Shown here: positions 1-7,804 of the stretch, piece by piece
How positions within the stretch are numbered: position 1 is the first letter of the stretch
Layout of the letters: every line of letters begins with the position of its first letter
Assembly (NCBI GenBank): GCA_045533195.1
Contig: JAZSHI010000016.1
Span: 1 to 20,112, forward strand
Length of the DNA: 20,112 nt
Source: SIG607 sp045533195
GTDB lineage: Bacteria > Bacillota > Clostridia > Oscillospirales > Acutalibacteraceae
Reading direction: 5' to 3'
Made by a program: the position numbers and the translations under genes
Notes under the pieces: generated by a model
The model's database searches: none
Told to the model about the DNA's origin: nothing
Seen by the model: only the letters and a program-made list of their open reading frames with translations

Positions 1-30
1 AGAAAAAACGCAGAAAAATAAAGATTTTCT

Positions 31-76
31 CTCCCTCAGTCACCTTACGGTGACAGCTCCCTCGTCAGATGGAGCC
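31..76. repeat. Double-hairpin intergenic repeat
   Basis: Two adjacent hairpins lie downstream of the yitT-like gene. The first is GTCACC-ttac-GGTGAC (39-54). The second is GCTCCCTC-gtca-GATGGAGC (56-75), with one C/T mismatch. They are preceded by CTCCCTCA, so the unit looks like a small palindromic dispersed element. I recall similar CTCCCTCAGTCAC..GGGAGC elements between genes of many gut Clostridia, but copy number cannot be checked here. It could also act as a transcript-end structure for the minus-strand gene, although no T-run follows it directly. Confidence 0.55.
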
Positions 77-153
77 AAGGTTTTGGCTATCAATTAACTC
101 ACTGATAAAACGAAACTCTGTTTTTTTACAGCCCCTTTTTAATTATAATGATT

Positions 154-1062
154 TTAGTCATTGCTCTTAAATACATCTGCAACCTCGCTTATGGTCACAA
201 ACGCTTTTTCATCTATTGAATGGATAATATTTCTCATTTTTGCTATCTGGAAACGGTTAACTACAAAATAGATAACCGTTTTTTCGGCATTTGAATAACC
301 GCCTACGGCATTAATCTTTGTTGTTCCGCAACTAAATTCATCACTTAACGCACTGCTTATTTCCTCAGCCTTATCGGTAACTATAAATACCGACTTACTT
401 CTGTCAAAACCTTCAACAACAAAGTCAACCGTCTTAAGTCCTGCCGCATAGGTTACAATGGAGTAAAGAGGTAAAATCCAACTGTTTATGGCAATACCGC
501 AAATTACATAAAGCGCAACGTTATAAATCATTACGAAAGAGCCTACGGTCAGATTAAGCTTTTTAGCAAATATAACTGCCATAACCTCTACGCCGTCTAT
601 TGCACCGCCGTAACGTATGGTAAGACCGCTACCTACACCTGATATCATGCCGCCGAAAAGCGCGCACAACAGCAAATCTTCTCCTGCTAAGGGGGACGCT
701 ATACTTACGTCAATAGGTAAAACGTCGGTTATAAGCCATGAAACACCCGAATAAACTGCAACGGTATATATTGAATAAACCGTAAAAAGCGCACCCTGAC
801 GTCTTAGTCCGAATAAAAATAGTGGTATGTTCAAAACAAGAAGAAAGAACGAAAGAGATAATTTTTCAGGCGTTATTTGAGAGAGAAAAATTGAAGTTCC
901 CGATATACCGCTGTCATAAAGATTAACGGGAGCAATAAAAACAGTTACTCCAAAAGCATTTATACAGCCGGCAACAAACAAAGCAACAAAATTTTGCCAT
1001 CTGAGCATTTTTAGTTCACAAAGTTGCCTTTTTCCATAAGCTTTTAATTTTGCCAATAACAT
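154..1062 (-). CDS. YitT family membrane protein (DUF161 + DUF2179)
   Basis: A 302-residue integral membrane protein of the YitT family, whose transport or other role is not established. The N-terminal two thirds hold about five or six hydrophobic segments, starting near residue 25 (ALFVAGCINAFGVTVF). A glycine-rich block GGMISGVGSGLTIRYGGAIDG around residues 137-157 is typical of the family. The C-terminal 80 residues (KSVFIVTDKAEEISSAL onward) form the soluble DUF2179 domain, ending in an ITISEVADV-like motif. Length matches family members (about 280-300). The ATG at 1062 is preceded by AAGGAA at a sensible distance. It lies downstream of the DUF4097 gene with 153 bp between and no strong terminator, so readthrough is possible. 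Family call is firm; substrate unknown. Confidence 0.88.
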   Translation of the reverse strand: MLLAKLKAYGKRQLCELKMLRWQNFVALFVAGCINAFGVTVFIAPVNLYDSGISGTSIFLSQITPEKLSLSFFLLVLNIPLFLFGLRRQGALFTVYSIYTVAVYSGVSWLITDVLPIDVSIASPLAGEDLLLCALFGGMISGVGSGLTIRYGGAIDGVEVMAVIFAKKLNLTVGSFVMIYNVALYVICGIAINSWILPLYSIVTYAAGLKTVDFVVEGFDRSKSVFIVTDKAEEISSALSDEFSCGTTKINAVGGYSNAEKTVIYFVVNRFQIAKMRNIIHSIDEKAFVTISEVADVFKSND

Positions 1063-1074
1063 ATAAACATTCCT

Positions 1075-1110
1075 TTAATTTAAAGTATAATCATCTGTTA
1101 ATTCATTCAT
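1075..1110 (-). other. Possible 11-codon leader ORF upstream of the yitT-like gene
   Basis: A minus-strand mini-ORF (MNELTDDYTLN, stop) has an AGAAGG ribosome-site-like sequence about nine bases before its ATG. It ends just before the AAGGAA of the next gene. The position suits a translated leader or translational coupling. At this length chance is a serious alternative, and no attenuator hairpin was seen. Confidence 0.15.
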
Positions 1111-1147
1111 AAAATCAGCCTTCTAACTTTTACCAACTTTATTTACA

Positions 1148-1174
1148 ATTATACATATTAAACCGTTTTTTCAA
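1148..1174 (-). promoter_or_regulatory. Weak candidate promoter for the yitT-like gene
   Basis: On the minus strand, TTGAAA (1174-1169) and TATAAT (1153-1148) are separated by only 15 bp. The hexamers are good but the spacer is short, so this is tentative. Confidence 0.3.
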
Positions 1175-1215
1175 CACAAAAAACGTAAATAATCTATATT
1201 TTATAAACTTATTTC

Positions 1216-2181
1216 TTACTCTTCTAAAGTTATTTTAATATCGCCCGTATCTGTAGTAATTTCGCATTTTCCACCGGTTATAGATTCGGGCACTTTAACT
1301 TTACCCGTATCGGTTTTTGTTATAAAAATCTTTTCACTGTTAAGACTTCCCGAAACGTCGCCGGTATTTGTTTCAATAAAGATTTCAGCGCCATCGCATT
1401 TAGATAGTTTAACGTCGCCTGTACTCCTTATTATACTTACCTTTTCTTTAGCCACAACGTTTTCAAGGGATATATCGCCCGTATCTCCCGTTGATGAAAG
1501 GTTTTTGCAAGAAAGGTTGGAAAGCTTTGTTTTGCCTGTGGAAACCTTCAGGTTAACATCTGTCTCGCTTTCAACGTTATTTGCGATAATTTTTCCCGTA
1601 GAAGCCGTAAGGCTAACGCTGTTCGCCGTTATATTTTCGGCTTTTATATAACCTGTTGTGGTTCTTATTTTAATATTACCCGAAGCGCAGGCATAATTTT
1701 CTACATCGCCTGTGCTAAGATATATATCAATATCCGAAAAATGAAAATCTGCAGGAATTTTAATATCGCCTGTATCTTCCTTTATAGTAAGATTTCCAAA
1801 TTCACTATCGCTAAGATAAACGGTTATTTTTGGAGTTTTAAAATTTATACCGATATACTCATACCATTTCTTATTCTTTTCCACTTCAATCTTTAAAGTG
1901 TTATTTAAAACGGTTACGTTATGTTTTTCATTACACTCTTCTTCACATACTATTTTAGTTTTGCCGTCGGTTGAAGGTTCAAAAGTAATATCTGCCGTAT
2001 TCGTGTTAAGTAATATATTGCTGAATTCTTCATTTACATCATATTTATTTACTTCATACTTAGTGGTTGAAAGTCTTGAAAAATCAAAGTTTAGCATATA
2101 CATAACTCCCGTAAAAATAATTCCACCAATAATTAAAAGAGAAAGACCGATAATAAGACTTATTTTTGTTTTGCTTTTCAT
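1216..2181 (-). CDS. DUF4097 repeat protein, membrane-anchored (putative adhesin)
   Basis: A 321-residue protein with a lysine-rich start and one N-terminal membrane segment (about residues 8-29, ISLIIGLSLLIIGGIIFTGVMY), followed by an extracytoplasmic region. That region is built from about ten short units with a recurring T-G-D/K-hydrophobic motif (DTGDIKI, STGDVEN, STGKIIA, DTGDISL, STGDVKL, DTGKVKV and others), spaced about 20-25 residues apart. This is the hallmark of DUF4097 proteins, predicted to form a right-handed beta-helix-like stack. The start overlaps the stop of the DUF1700 gene by 4 bp (ATGA), with AGGGAGGAAG as ribosome site, so the two are translationally coupled. A role in envelope-stress sensing is inferred from the PadR/DUF1700 partners; ligand unknown. 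Confidence 0.85.
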   Translation of the reverse strand: MKSKTKISLIIGLSLLIIGGIIFTGVMYMLNFDFSRLSTTKYEVNKYDVNEEFSNILLNTNTADITFEPSTDGKTKIVCEEECNEKHNVTVLNNTLKIEVEKNKKWYEYIGINFKTPKITVYLSDSEFGNLTIKEDTGDIKIPADFHFSDIDIYLSTGDVENYACASGNIKIRTTTGYIKAENITANSVSLTASTGKIIANNVESETDVNLKVSTGKTKLSNLSCKNLSSTGDTGDISLENVVAKEKVSIIRSTGDVKLSKCDGAEIFIETNTGDVSGSLNSEKIFITKTDTGKVKVPESITGGKCEITTDTGDIKITLEE

Positions 2182-2780
2182 TTTTCTTCCTCCCTTTTCA
2201 TAAGTAATTTTTTAGTGCCGAGAAGCATTTTTTTAGTCAAAGCTACAACACCCTTTGCCGCAAGGTTTGAGCCGACAAATATCAATATCCCTATTCCCAC
2301 TAAAGCTAAGGAAACGCCGATAAGCGCAACCCCCTCCGGAATTTGTCCGCTGCGCATTTGTACTACTGCCATAGTTAATCCGCCTAAAGCCGTACCAAAG
2401 CAGGTAAATGATGATGCGTAAAGACAAATAACCACTGCCCAAAGACAAACGTAAATTAAAAAAAATACCGCTAAAAGTGATATAAGTATAGGAACCCATA
2501 CGGGAGAGCCTACGCTTATAAGCACTATTTCAAGTGCCTTGCGCTTTTTCTTAGGTTTAATTTTTTCTTTTACTATTTTCACAAGAGGAGTTTCTGCTAC
2601 CACTTGTGCGGCAATTTCTTCAACACTTCCTGTCGCCGCAACAGCTTCATCTTCCGAAAGACCTTCTTCTATTCGGTCATCTATAATTTCACTATAAAAA
2701 TTAAGACGTTCCTCTAATTCATCCTTAGGCAGTCCCTCTAACGCTTCTTTAAGCCTTAATAAAAAATCAAGTTTATTCAT
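2178..2780 (-). CDS. DUF1700 (HAAS-type) membrane protein
   Basis: A 200-residue protein. Its N-terminal 65 residues (MNKLDFLLRLKEALEGLPKDE..EERLNFYSEIIDDRIEEGLSEDEAV..G) match the DUF1700/HAAS helical domain. A basic stretch (KEKIKPKKKRK) and three or four hydrophobic segments between about 85 and 185 follow. HAAS domains are typically encoded next to PadR regulators and are thought to relay signals to them. A GTG start at 2789 is possible, but it sits directly on the AGGAGG. The ATG at 2780 has ideal spacing, so I chose it. The gene overlaps the padR stop by 8 bp and the DUF4097 start by 4 bp, giving a tightly packed three-gene operon. Confidence 0.82.
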   Translation of the reverse strand: MNKLDFLLRLKEALEGLPKDELEERLNFYSEIIDDRIEEGLSEDEAVAATGSVEEIAAQVVAETPLVKIVKEKIKPKKKRKALEIVLISVGSPVWVPILISLLAVFFLIYVCLWAVVICLYASSFTCFGTALGGLTMAVVQMRSGQIPEGVALIGVSLALVGIGILIFVGSNLAAKGVVALTKKMLLGTKKLLMKREEEK

Positions 2781-3093
2781 TCTCCGCACCCTCCTTAGTT
2801 ACAAATCGATATATTGATAAAATTTCTTTCCAATCCTTTTTGAATTCTTCAATACGGGCAATGCCCTCATCGGTAATATGATAATACTTCCTGAGCCTAC
2901 CGTCGTGCTCTTTAGAACGAACGGTCAGCATATTTGCTGTTTCCAAACGTTTAAGAATGGTATATAAAGTTGATTCGGAAAGCTCAATGTATGGTTTCAT
3001 ATCCTTGATAATCTTATATCCGTAAGACTCTTCACTTTTAATCGCCGCTAATACGCATACGTCTAAAAGGCCTCGTTTTAATTGAATATCCAT
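2773..3093 (-). CDS. PadR family transcriptional regulator
   Basis: A 106-residue winged-helix regulator. The PadR signature is clear: LKRGLLDVCVLAAIK at the N-terminus, SEESYGYKIIKDM, then the recognition-helix region ELSESTLYTILKRLE. The wing is LLTVRSKEHDGRLRKYYHIT, and DEGIARIEEFKKDWKEI forms the short C-terminal dimer helix. It lacks the long C-terminal domain, so it belongs to the short PadR-s2 group. It heads the operon with DUF1700 and DUF4097 and probably represses it, with the HAAS protein as partner. AAGGAGG precedes the ATG at normal spacing. The ligand or signal is unknown. Confidence 0.92.
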   Translation of the reverse strand: MDIQLKRGLLDVCVLAAIKSEESYGYKIIKDMKPYIELSESTLYTILKRLETANMLTVRSKEHDGRLRKYYHITDEGIARIEEFKKDWKEILSIYRFVTKEGAENE

Positions 3094-3117
3094 ACAATAC
3101 CTCCTTTTGTGTAATAC

Positions 3118-3146
3118 ATCATATCACGAAGTATTGTTTTTGTCAA
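3118..3146 (-). promoter_or_regulatory. Consensus promoter of the padR operon
   Basis: Minus strand: TTGACA (3146-3141), 17-bp spacer, TATGAT (3123-3118). This is a near-perfect sigma-A promoter about 25 bp before the padR start codon. Inverted AATAC...GTATT half-sites flank the -10 region and could be a PadR operator for autorepression; that part is inference. Confidence 0.75.
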
Positions 3147-3212
3147 GTAAATATTTAAAGACTTTTTTGAAAAAGTGTGATACAATATTAAAAAAGTAAG
3201 GAGTGGTAATAT

Positions 3213-4040
3213 ATGTATTCAAGAATTTACGTAGAAATAACAAATGTCTGTAATATGAACTGTTCCTTTTGCCACGGTACCAAAAGAACCCCTAAAATGA
3301 TGGATTTCAGCGAATTTAAAACTATTTTGCAAAAGATAAAACCCCACACCAATTACGTTTATTATCATCTTTTAGGCGAACCCTTAACCCATCCGAATTT
3401 AGAAGAATTTATTAAACTTGCAAATGATATGGGCTTTAAATCAATTATCACCACCAACGGCAGCTTATTAAAAGAAAAAGGTGATATTTTAATAAATCAA
3501 AAGGTGCATAAAGTAAGTATTTCGCTTCATAGCTTCGAGGGGAATGACAAGGAAAAGCACAAAAAATATTTAAGTGAAGTTGCCGCTTTTTCAAAATCCG
3601 CCAATGCTAAAGGCATAATTGTTGTTCTCAGGCTTTGGAACAATGGCTGTGACAATGGTAAAAATAACGAGGCAATAGAATTTTTAAAGCATAAGATAAG
3701 CGGAGAATGGATTCCTAATACAAAAGGTCTTCGTATTCGCGACAAACTGTTTTTAGAGTACGGCGAACGCTTTGGTTGGCCTGATAAGGATGCTGATATA
3801 AAGGGAGAAAGGGTATTTTGTTACGGACTTCGCGACCATTTCGGTATTCTTTCAAACGGCACCGTTGTTCCCTGCTGTCTGGATAGCGAGGGGACTATAA
3901 ATCTTGGAAATATTTTTACCGATAACATTGAAGACATCCTTAGCAGCGAAAGGGCTAAAAAAATAGTAGAAGGCTTTAATAACCGAAAAGAAGCAGACGA
4001 GCTATGTAAAAGGTGCGGTTATGCAACAAGATTCAAATAA
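3213..4040 (+). CDS. Radical SAM/SPASM domain protein, unknown substrate
   Basis: A 275-residue radical SAM enzyme. CNMNCSFC at residues 13-20 is the CX3CX2C site for the SAM-binding [4Fe-4S] cluster. YYHLLGEPLTHP (about 50-61) is the glycine-rich SAM motif. A short C-terminal SPASM-like region carries FCYGL..., NGTVVPCCLD and CKRCGY, which supply cysteines for at least one auxiliary cluster. Between them it keeps a TIM-barrel pattern (SIITTNGSLL, KVSISLHSF). GGAGTGG lies upstream of the ATG. The gene stands alone, facing the dgoK operon, with no precursor peptide or partner enzyme visible, so the substrate cannot be named. It resembles generic rSAM/SPASM proteins rather than an anaerobic sulfatase-maturing enzyme. 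Confidence 0.88.
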   Translation: MYSRIYVEITNVCNMNCSFCHGTKRTPKMMDFSEFKTILQKIKPHTNYVYYHLLGEPLTHPNLEEFIKLANDMGFKSIITTNGSLLKEKGDILINQKVHKVSISLHSFEGNDKEKHKKYLSEVAAFSKSANAKGIIVVLRLWNNGCDNGKNNEAIEFLKHKISGEWIPNTKGLRIRDKLFLEYGERFGWPDKDADIKGERVFCYGLRDHFGILSNGTVVPCCLDSEGTINLGNIFTDNIEDILSSERAKKIVEGFNNRKEADELCKRCGYATRFK

Positions 4041-4071
4041 TATAAATATTATTTAATTATACAAAAAACCG

Positions 4072-4111
4072 AAAAAGCAAACCATAAGTTATTTTCTATG
4101 GTTTGCTTTTT
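4072..4111. terminator. Bidirectional terminator shared by rSAM and dgoK genes
   Basis: A 15-bp perfect stem (AAAAAGCAAACCATA, 4072-4086, with TATGGTTTGCTTTTT, 4097-4111) encloses a 10-nt loop and is flanked by A-runs and T-runs. It can stop transcripts from both sides. The last codons and stop of the minus-strand kinase gene lie inside the stem. Confidence 0.88.
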
Positions 4112-5043
4112 TTATATTCAAATATTTTGACAGCCCCTATGCTTGTGCAATTGTCTGTTATTTCATTTGGTATAACGATTATATCCAGCTTACTTTTACA
4201 CTTTAAAAGATGGCTTATGGGATTTTTAAGAGCATCTTTACCGCCTATAACAACCCCTTTTTTACCGCAATTAATAATAGTTTTTATTTCGTGCGCTAAA
4301 ATTACTCCCAAGAAATAGCTATAGCAGTCAATATCGTTTAAACCGAAAATATTTCTTAAAATACGTGTTTTGAAAACAGCCTGATTGATACCCATTTCAA
4401 CACATGCATCATATCCCGCTTCCAAATACTCAAAGTTGTAATCCTCAAAGCAAAGGCTAACCGAGCCTCTTAAAATCGTGTTTTGCGAAAGTGCCGAAAG
4501 CATTTCTCCCGACATCATAGTCTTACAGTCGGTTATCCGTCCGTTTGAATCCAAAGAAATGAGTTTCGAGTGGGAACCCGGAAGCAGATAAGCATAATCG
4601 GTATATTCCTCTTTTAAAAGACCTATTATTTCGGTTTCCTCTCCACGCATCATATCGGTGTCTTTGAAATCTTTTCCCTTTATTATCACGCCCGAAATAA
4701 AATAAAACGGAATAGGTGAAATATCATCTAAATAAACCCTTTGCATAAAGTTATGCAGTTCTTCAACTCCTGCAGGGGCAACCGTATGCTTAATCTCATA
4801 CAACCCATATTCACTTGTTATCATACCGGAGGCAATAATAGCGGTTATATCATCATCTTTTAGGTTAAATTCTGACAGCAGTTCTTTAATATTCTCTTTT
4901 ATGGCTGTTTTTAAGGCGGAATTTGCCTCTATATTGTCTTTAGAACCTATACTCAATTTTACAGTCTTGAGTATTTTCTTATTTTCAACCAAAAATAGAC
5001 GCGTATTAGTTGTGCCGCCGTCAATAGTTATGTATCTACCCAT
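4096..5043 (-). CDS. dgoK: 2-dehydro-3-deoxygalactonokinase (DgoK-like)
   Basis: A 315-residue sugar-acid kinase of the DgoK family. It would phosphorylate 2-keto-3-deoxygalactonate (or a close relative) at C6 for cleavage by the aldolase encoded just upstream. The N-terminal phosphate-binding motif is ITIDGGTTNTRLFLVE (residues 5-20). DgoK-typical blocks follow: IASGMITSEYGLYEI, a stretch ending MMRGEETEIIGLL, LLPGSHSKLISLD and MSGEMLSALS. The C-terminal part contains VIGGKDALKNPI. Length is slightly above the E. coli enzyme (about 290). The ATG overlaps the stop codon of the fusion gene (ATGGGTAG), indicating translational coupling. The family is confident; exact stereochemistry of the substrate (galactonate versus gluconate type) is inferred only from family similarity. 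Confidence 0.88.
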   Translation of the reverse strand: MGRYITIDGGTTNTRLFLVENKKILKTVKLSIGSKDNIEANSALKTAIKENIKELLSEFNLKDDDITAIIASGMITSEYGLYEIKHTVAPAGVEELHNFMQRVYLDDISPIPFYFISGVIIKGKDFKDTDMMRGEETEIIGLLKEEYTDYAYLLPGSHSKLISLDSNGRITDCKTMMSGEMLSALSQNTILRGSVSLCFEDYNFEYLEAGYDACVEMGINQAVFKTRILRNIFGLNDIDCYSYFLGVILAHEIKTIINCGKKGVVIGGKDALKNPISHLLKCKSKLDIIVIPNEITDNCTSIGAVKIFEYKKSKP

Positions 5044-6805
5044 TATTTTCAGTCACCGCCTCAACATAAGATTTAGCCATTTCGGTTATACTGTCATAAT
5101 CTTCATTTTCCAAAAGCTTCTTAGGTGTGATATTGGAACCTATTCCAAAGCCGCTGACACCGCAAGTTAAATAATCCTTAATATTTTTTTCATTTATTCC
5201 GCCTACAGCTAAAAGCTTAATGTGTGAAAGGGGCGCTTTTACAGCTTTTACATAGTCCACTCCCAAATTATTTATAGGAAACAACTTAACGTAATCCGCG
5301 CCTGTCTTGTGGGCAGAAACAATTTCGGTAGGAGTTAACGCTCCCGCAATAGAAACCATACCTGTGCGATAGGTTTCCTTTATTATATCAGAGTCTGCAT
5401 TGGGCGAAATTATAAACAGTCCGCCTGCCGCTTTAGTTAAGCGTACCTGCTCAGTTGTGATAACCGTTCCTGCTCCTATCATCATACGGTCTCCAAAATG
5501 TTCTGTAAGTTTTTTTATATTCTCTGCAGTTTGGACGTCTCTGCTCAAGTCAGAGCTGTATGTGATTTCCAGTAAACGTATTCCTCCATTATATAAAGCC
5601 TCAGCCAACGGTATTAGCTTATCATCCGGTATATTTCTTAAAATCGCTATCAACTTTTCTTTGTCTATTTGTTTTATAACGGACTCTCTATAAAATTTAT
5701 TTTTTGTTTTAGGTGCACTTATAACGTCAATTTTGATTTCATTACCCTTTATAATATCTTCTTCTGTAAAAGACGTGAACAATATTTCTCTGGTAGATTC
5801 ACGACCTCTGTCATAAATAAGATAAATTCTTCCGTTATAATACTCTGCATCGGGATAAGAAATATCTGCACGTTGATCAATACAGAGCTTATATTTCCAG
5901 GTTTCTCCGTCATCCTCAGAAAGCAAAACTGTCATATTTTGTCTGACCTCTCGGTCATCATTTAAAATAAGTATAATTCTGCCCGACGGTAATCTGCTGA
6001 CATAAAAACGACTATTGGCTGATACTATGCCCGAAAGCTTGGCTTCACTCCAGCTTATTCCGCCGTCATAAGAATAACTTTCACTAAGTTCGCCAAAATA
6101 TGTTCTGGCAAACATACGGATAGCCCCATCTTTCTTTTGATAAGCCATAGCTTCATCAAAAATGGTACCTAATTTCTTTGCTCCGTAGTAATGTGTAAAG
6201 GTTTGTCCGTTATCCTTTGAAATACTGTATCCGTAATTCTGATTTAATTGGTCATAATTAAAACATAACCAATCGCCGTTATCAAGAACGGTAGGTTTGC
6301 AACGCAAAAAGCCACCGAAAACATAACGGGGCTGCGTAAACACGGGCTTTTCGCTGTCAGGATCATAACATACCATTTCCCACTCATTATGGCCGAAATC
6401 ATTAAAATGATATCCATCAACTATAATATCCGGAGCGTTTGGTACTGTATCGGGAACTATTTCCTGAGCTTTACTTACATTATTCTGTACCCAAAATACA
6501 TGCAAAGCTCCGTCTTTATCTATAAAAAGCTGAATGTCCAGCGCATGTATCTTTTTTTCATAGTTACTCGGAATTACAATAATCGGCTCCGACCAGCTTT
6601 TACCCAAGTCGTCACTATAAACCAAGATATTATAATTGTCCATATGCGGCTCACGAAGACCGCCTGCATACCAACCGGCATATATTCTGCCGCCTTTAGT
6701 TATTGCTACTGTAGGACAGCCTTGAAAAATCCGTATGTCCTCCGAGAATTTTGTAGATTTAGGATTATGTAAAATTTCGCAAGAGTAATTTTGGGCATTA
6801 TTCAT
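5036..6805 (-). CDS. Fusion: sialidase-fold (BNR/Asp-box) domain + KDPG/KDPGal aldolase
   Basis: A 589-residue two-domain protein in one uninterrupted frame. Residues 1-365 are a BNR/sialidase-like six-bladed propeller. Asp-boxes are SDDLGKSW (64-71), SKDNGQTF (196-203), SYDGGISW (245-252) and SEDDGETW (296-303), and the N-terminal CPTVAITKGGRIYAGW strand is typical of BNR_2 proteins. Residues about 375-585 are a 2-dehydro-3-deoxy-phosphogluconate/galactonate aldolase: ILRN (R390), LLEIT (catalytic E413), GAGT (444-447) and VKLFP with Schiff-base lysine K507. The aldolase part resembles the T. maritima-type enzymes. There is no signal peptide, so it should act in the cytoplasm. The operon continues into dgoK. 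AAGGGAG precedes the ATG at 6805. Substrate of the propeller domain is unknown: a glycosidase is likely, sialic acid not proven. Confidence 0.85.
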   Translation of the reverse strand: MNNAQNYSCEILHNPKSTKFSEDIRIFQGCPTVAITKGGRIYAGWYAGGLREPHMDNYNILVYSDDLGKSWSEPIIVIPSNYEKKIHALDIQLFIDKDGALHVFWVQNNVSKAQEIVPDTVPNAPDIIVDGYHFNDFGHNEWEMVCYDPDSEKPVFTQPRYVFGGFLRCKPTVLDNGDWLCFNYDQLNQNYGYSISKDNGQTFTHYYGAKKLGTIFDEAMAYQKKDGAIRMFARTYFGELSESYSYDGGISWSEAKLSGIVSANSRFYVSRLPSGRIILILNDDREVRQNMTVLLSEDDGETWKYKLCIDQRADISYPDAEYYNGRIYLIYDRGRESTREILFTSFTEEDIIKGNEIKIDVISAPKTKNKFYRESVIKQIDKEKLIAILRNIPDDKLIPLAEALYNGGIRLLEITYSSDLSRDVQTAENIKKLTEHFGDRMMIGAGTVITTEQVRLTKAAGGLFIISPNADSDIIKETYRTGMVSIAGALTPTEIVSAHKTGADYVKLFPINNLGVDYVKAVKAPLSHIKLLAVGGINEKNIKDYLTCGVSGFGIGSNITPKKLLENEDYDSITEMAKSYVEAVTENNG

Positions 6806-6838
6806 TTATTTTTCGCTCCCTTATATTATCATACTTTC

Positions 6839-6867
6839 ATTATACATTGATTAAATAACAATTTATA
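6839..6867 (-). promoter_or_regulatory. Activator-dependent-looking promoter of the fusion/dgoK operon
   Basis: Minus strand: a perfect TATAAT (6844-6839) lies about 34 bp before the start codon. At 17 bp upstream stands only TATAAA (6867-6862), a poor -35. The AraC-type direct repeats begin 7 bp further upstream, the geometry expected when a regulator compensates for a weak -35. Confidence 0.5.
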
Positions 6868-6873
6868 TAGTGA

Positions 6874-6908
6874 TTTCTACAAAATATATTGATATTTCTG
6901 CAAAAGAT
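6874..6908. promoter_or_regulatory. AraC-type operator: two direct repeats 21 bp apart
   Basis: TTTCTACAAAATAT (6874-6887) and TTTCTGCAAAAGAT (6895-6908) match at 12 of 14 positions. They start exactly 21 bp apart, two helical turns, as in many AraC/XylS operators. They lie between the divergent regulator and the fusion operon. The second copy fills the spacer of the regulator's own promoter, suggesting activation of the operon and autorepression. Confidence 0.65.
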
Positions 6909-6916
6909 GATAAAAT
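6889..6916 (+). promoter_or_regulatory. Promoter of the araC-type gene
   Basis: TTGATA (6889-6894), 16-bp spacer, TAAAAT (6911-6916), about 18 bp before the start codon. The ribosome site AGGTGAT follows at 6923-6929. The operator repeat overlaps the spacer. Confidence 0.55.
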
Positions 6917-6933
6917 TAATTCAGGTGATATAA

Positions 6934-7722
6934 ATGCAAGAATTTAAAAAGCTTATTAAGACCGATAAAACCATCTTCAAATATGCTAAAGGTAAAAGTG
7001 AGCAAAGCGGACGAGAATTTCATAATTATTACGAAATTTTATATTTTATGGGTGGAAAAGCAACATTTATTTCGGAAAATATTTTTAAAGAATTAAAAAA
7101 AGGTGACCTTGTGATTATCCCTAAGGAAGCATATCACAGATTTTTATTTTCAGGAGATGAAACTGATTATAAAAGATGCGTATTCAATTTTTTCGAAACC
7201 GAATCGATTGCAGAACTTATTGATAATTCCATAAAAAACGTTACTGTATTAGAAACAAATGAAGAACTTGATTTTTTATTTAATAAAGCAATGGTTATAG
7301 CTCAAAACAATTTATCAGAGATAACTAATAGCGGCTTAATAAGTTCAATATTAAAATTGGCTTTATATGCAATAGCAGAATGTAATATTTTTAACCATTC
7401 TAAAAGAAATCTTAATAATATAACCGCCAAAAGCATTGAATATATAAATTCTCATTTGTGTGATACCATAACCGTTGAGGATATTGCAAAAACCGTCGGT
7501 ATCTCAGTATCGGGATTAGCCCATATATTTAAAAAGGATATGGATATACCTATTTACAAATTTATTTTAGAGAAAAAACTGCTTCTGGCAAATAAAAAAA
7601 TCCTTTCAGGCTTTCCTGCAACCGTAGCCGCAAACGAATGTGGATTTAAAGATTATTCAGGCTTTTACAGGCAGTACAAAAAAATGTATGGACACTCTCC
7701 TTCTGAAAAGAAGTGGATTTAA
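6934..7722 (+). CDS. AraC family transcriptional regulator with cupin sensor domain
   Basis: A 262-residue regulator. The N-terminal part (about 20-110) has a cupin-like pattern (FHNYYEILYFMGGKATFI, LKKGDLVIIPKEAYHRFLF) that would bind a small sugar or sugar acid. The C-terminal 100 residues carry two helix-turn-helix units (ITVEDIAKTVGISVSGLAHIFKK and PATVAANECGFKDYSGFYRQYKK) followed by MYGHSPSEKK, the canonical AraC ending. It is transcribed away from the aldolase-fusion/dgoK operon and is the obvious local regulator. No terminator was recognised after it. Local regulator of sugar-acid use is an inference from position. Confidence 0.92.
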   Translation: MQEFKKLIKTDKTIFKYAKGKSEQSGREFHNYYEILYFMGGKATFISENIFKELKKGDLVIIPKEAYHRFLFSGDETDYKRCVFNFFETESIAELIDNSIKNVTVLETNEELDFLFNKAMVIAQNNLSEITNSGLISSILKLALYAIAECNIFNHSKRNLNNITAKSIEYINSHLCDTITVEDIAKTVGISVSGLAHIFKKDMDIPIYKFILEKKLLLANKKILSGFPATVAANECGFKDYSGFYRQYKKMYGHSPSEKKWI

Positions 7723-7804
7723 TAAAAAACATAATTAAATTCAGAGTAATAAATATTATTTCTTCCAAGCCGTTCTTTTATTTTCTTTTTATACTCACGG
7801 TTTA

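Noticed and set aside
5036..5700. Aldolase as a separate gene
   Set aside because: No stop or convincing ribosome site plus start codon between the propeller and aldolase parts; the frame is continuous.
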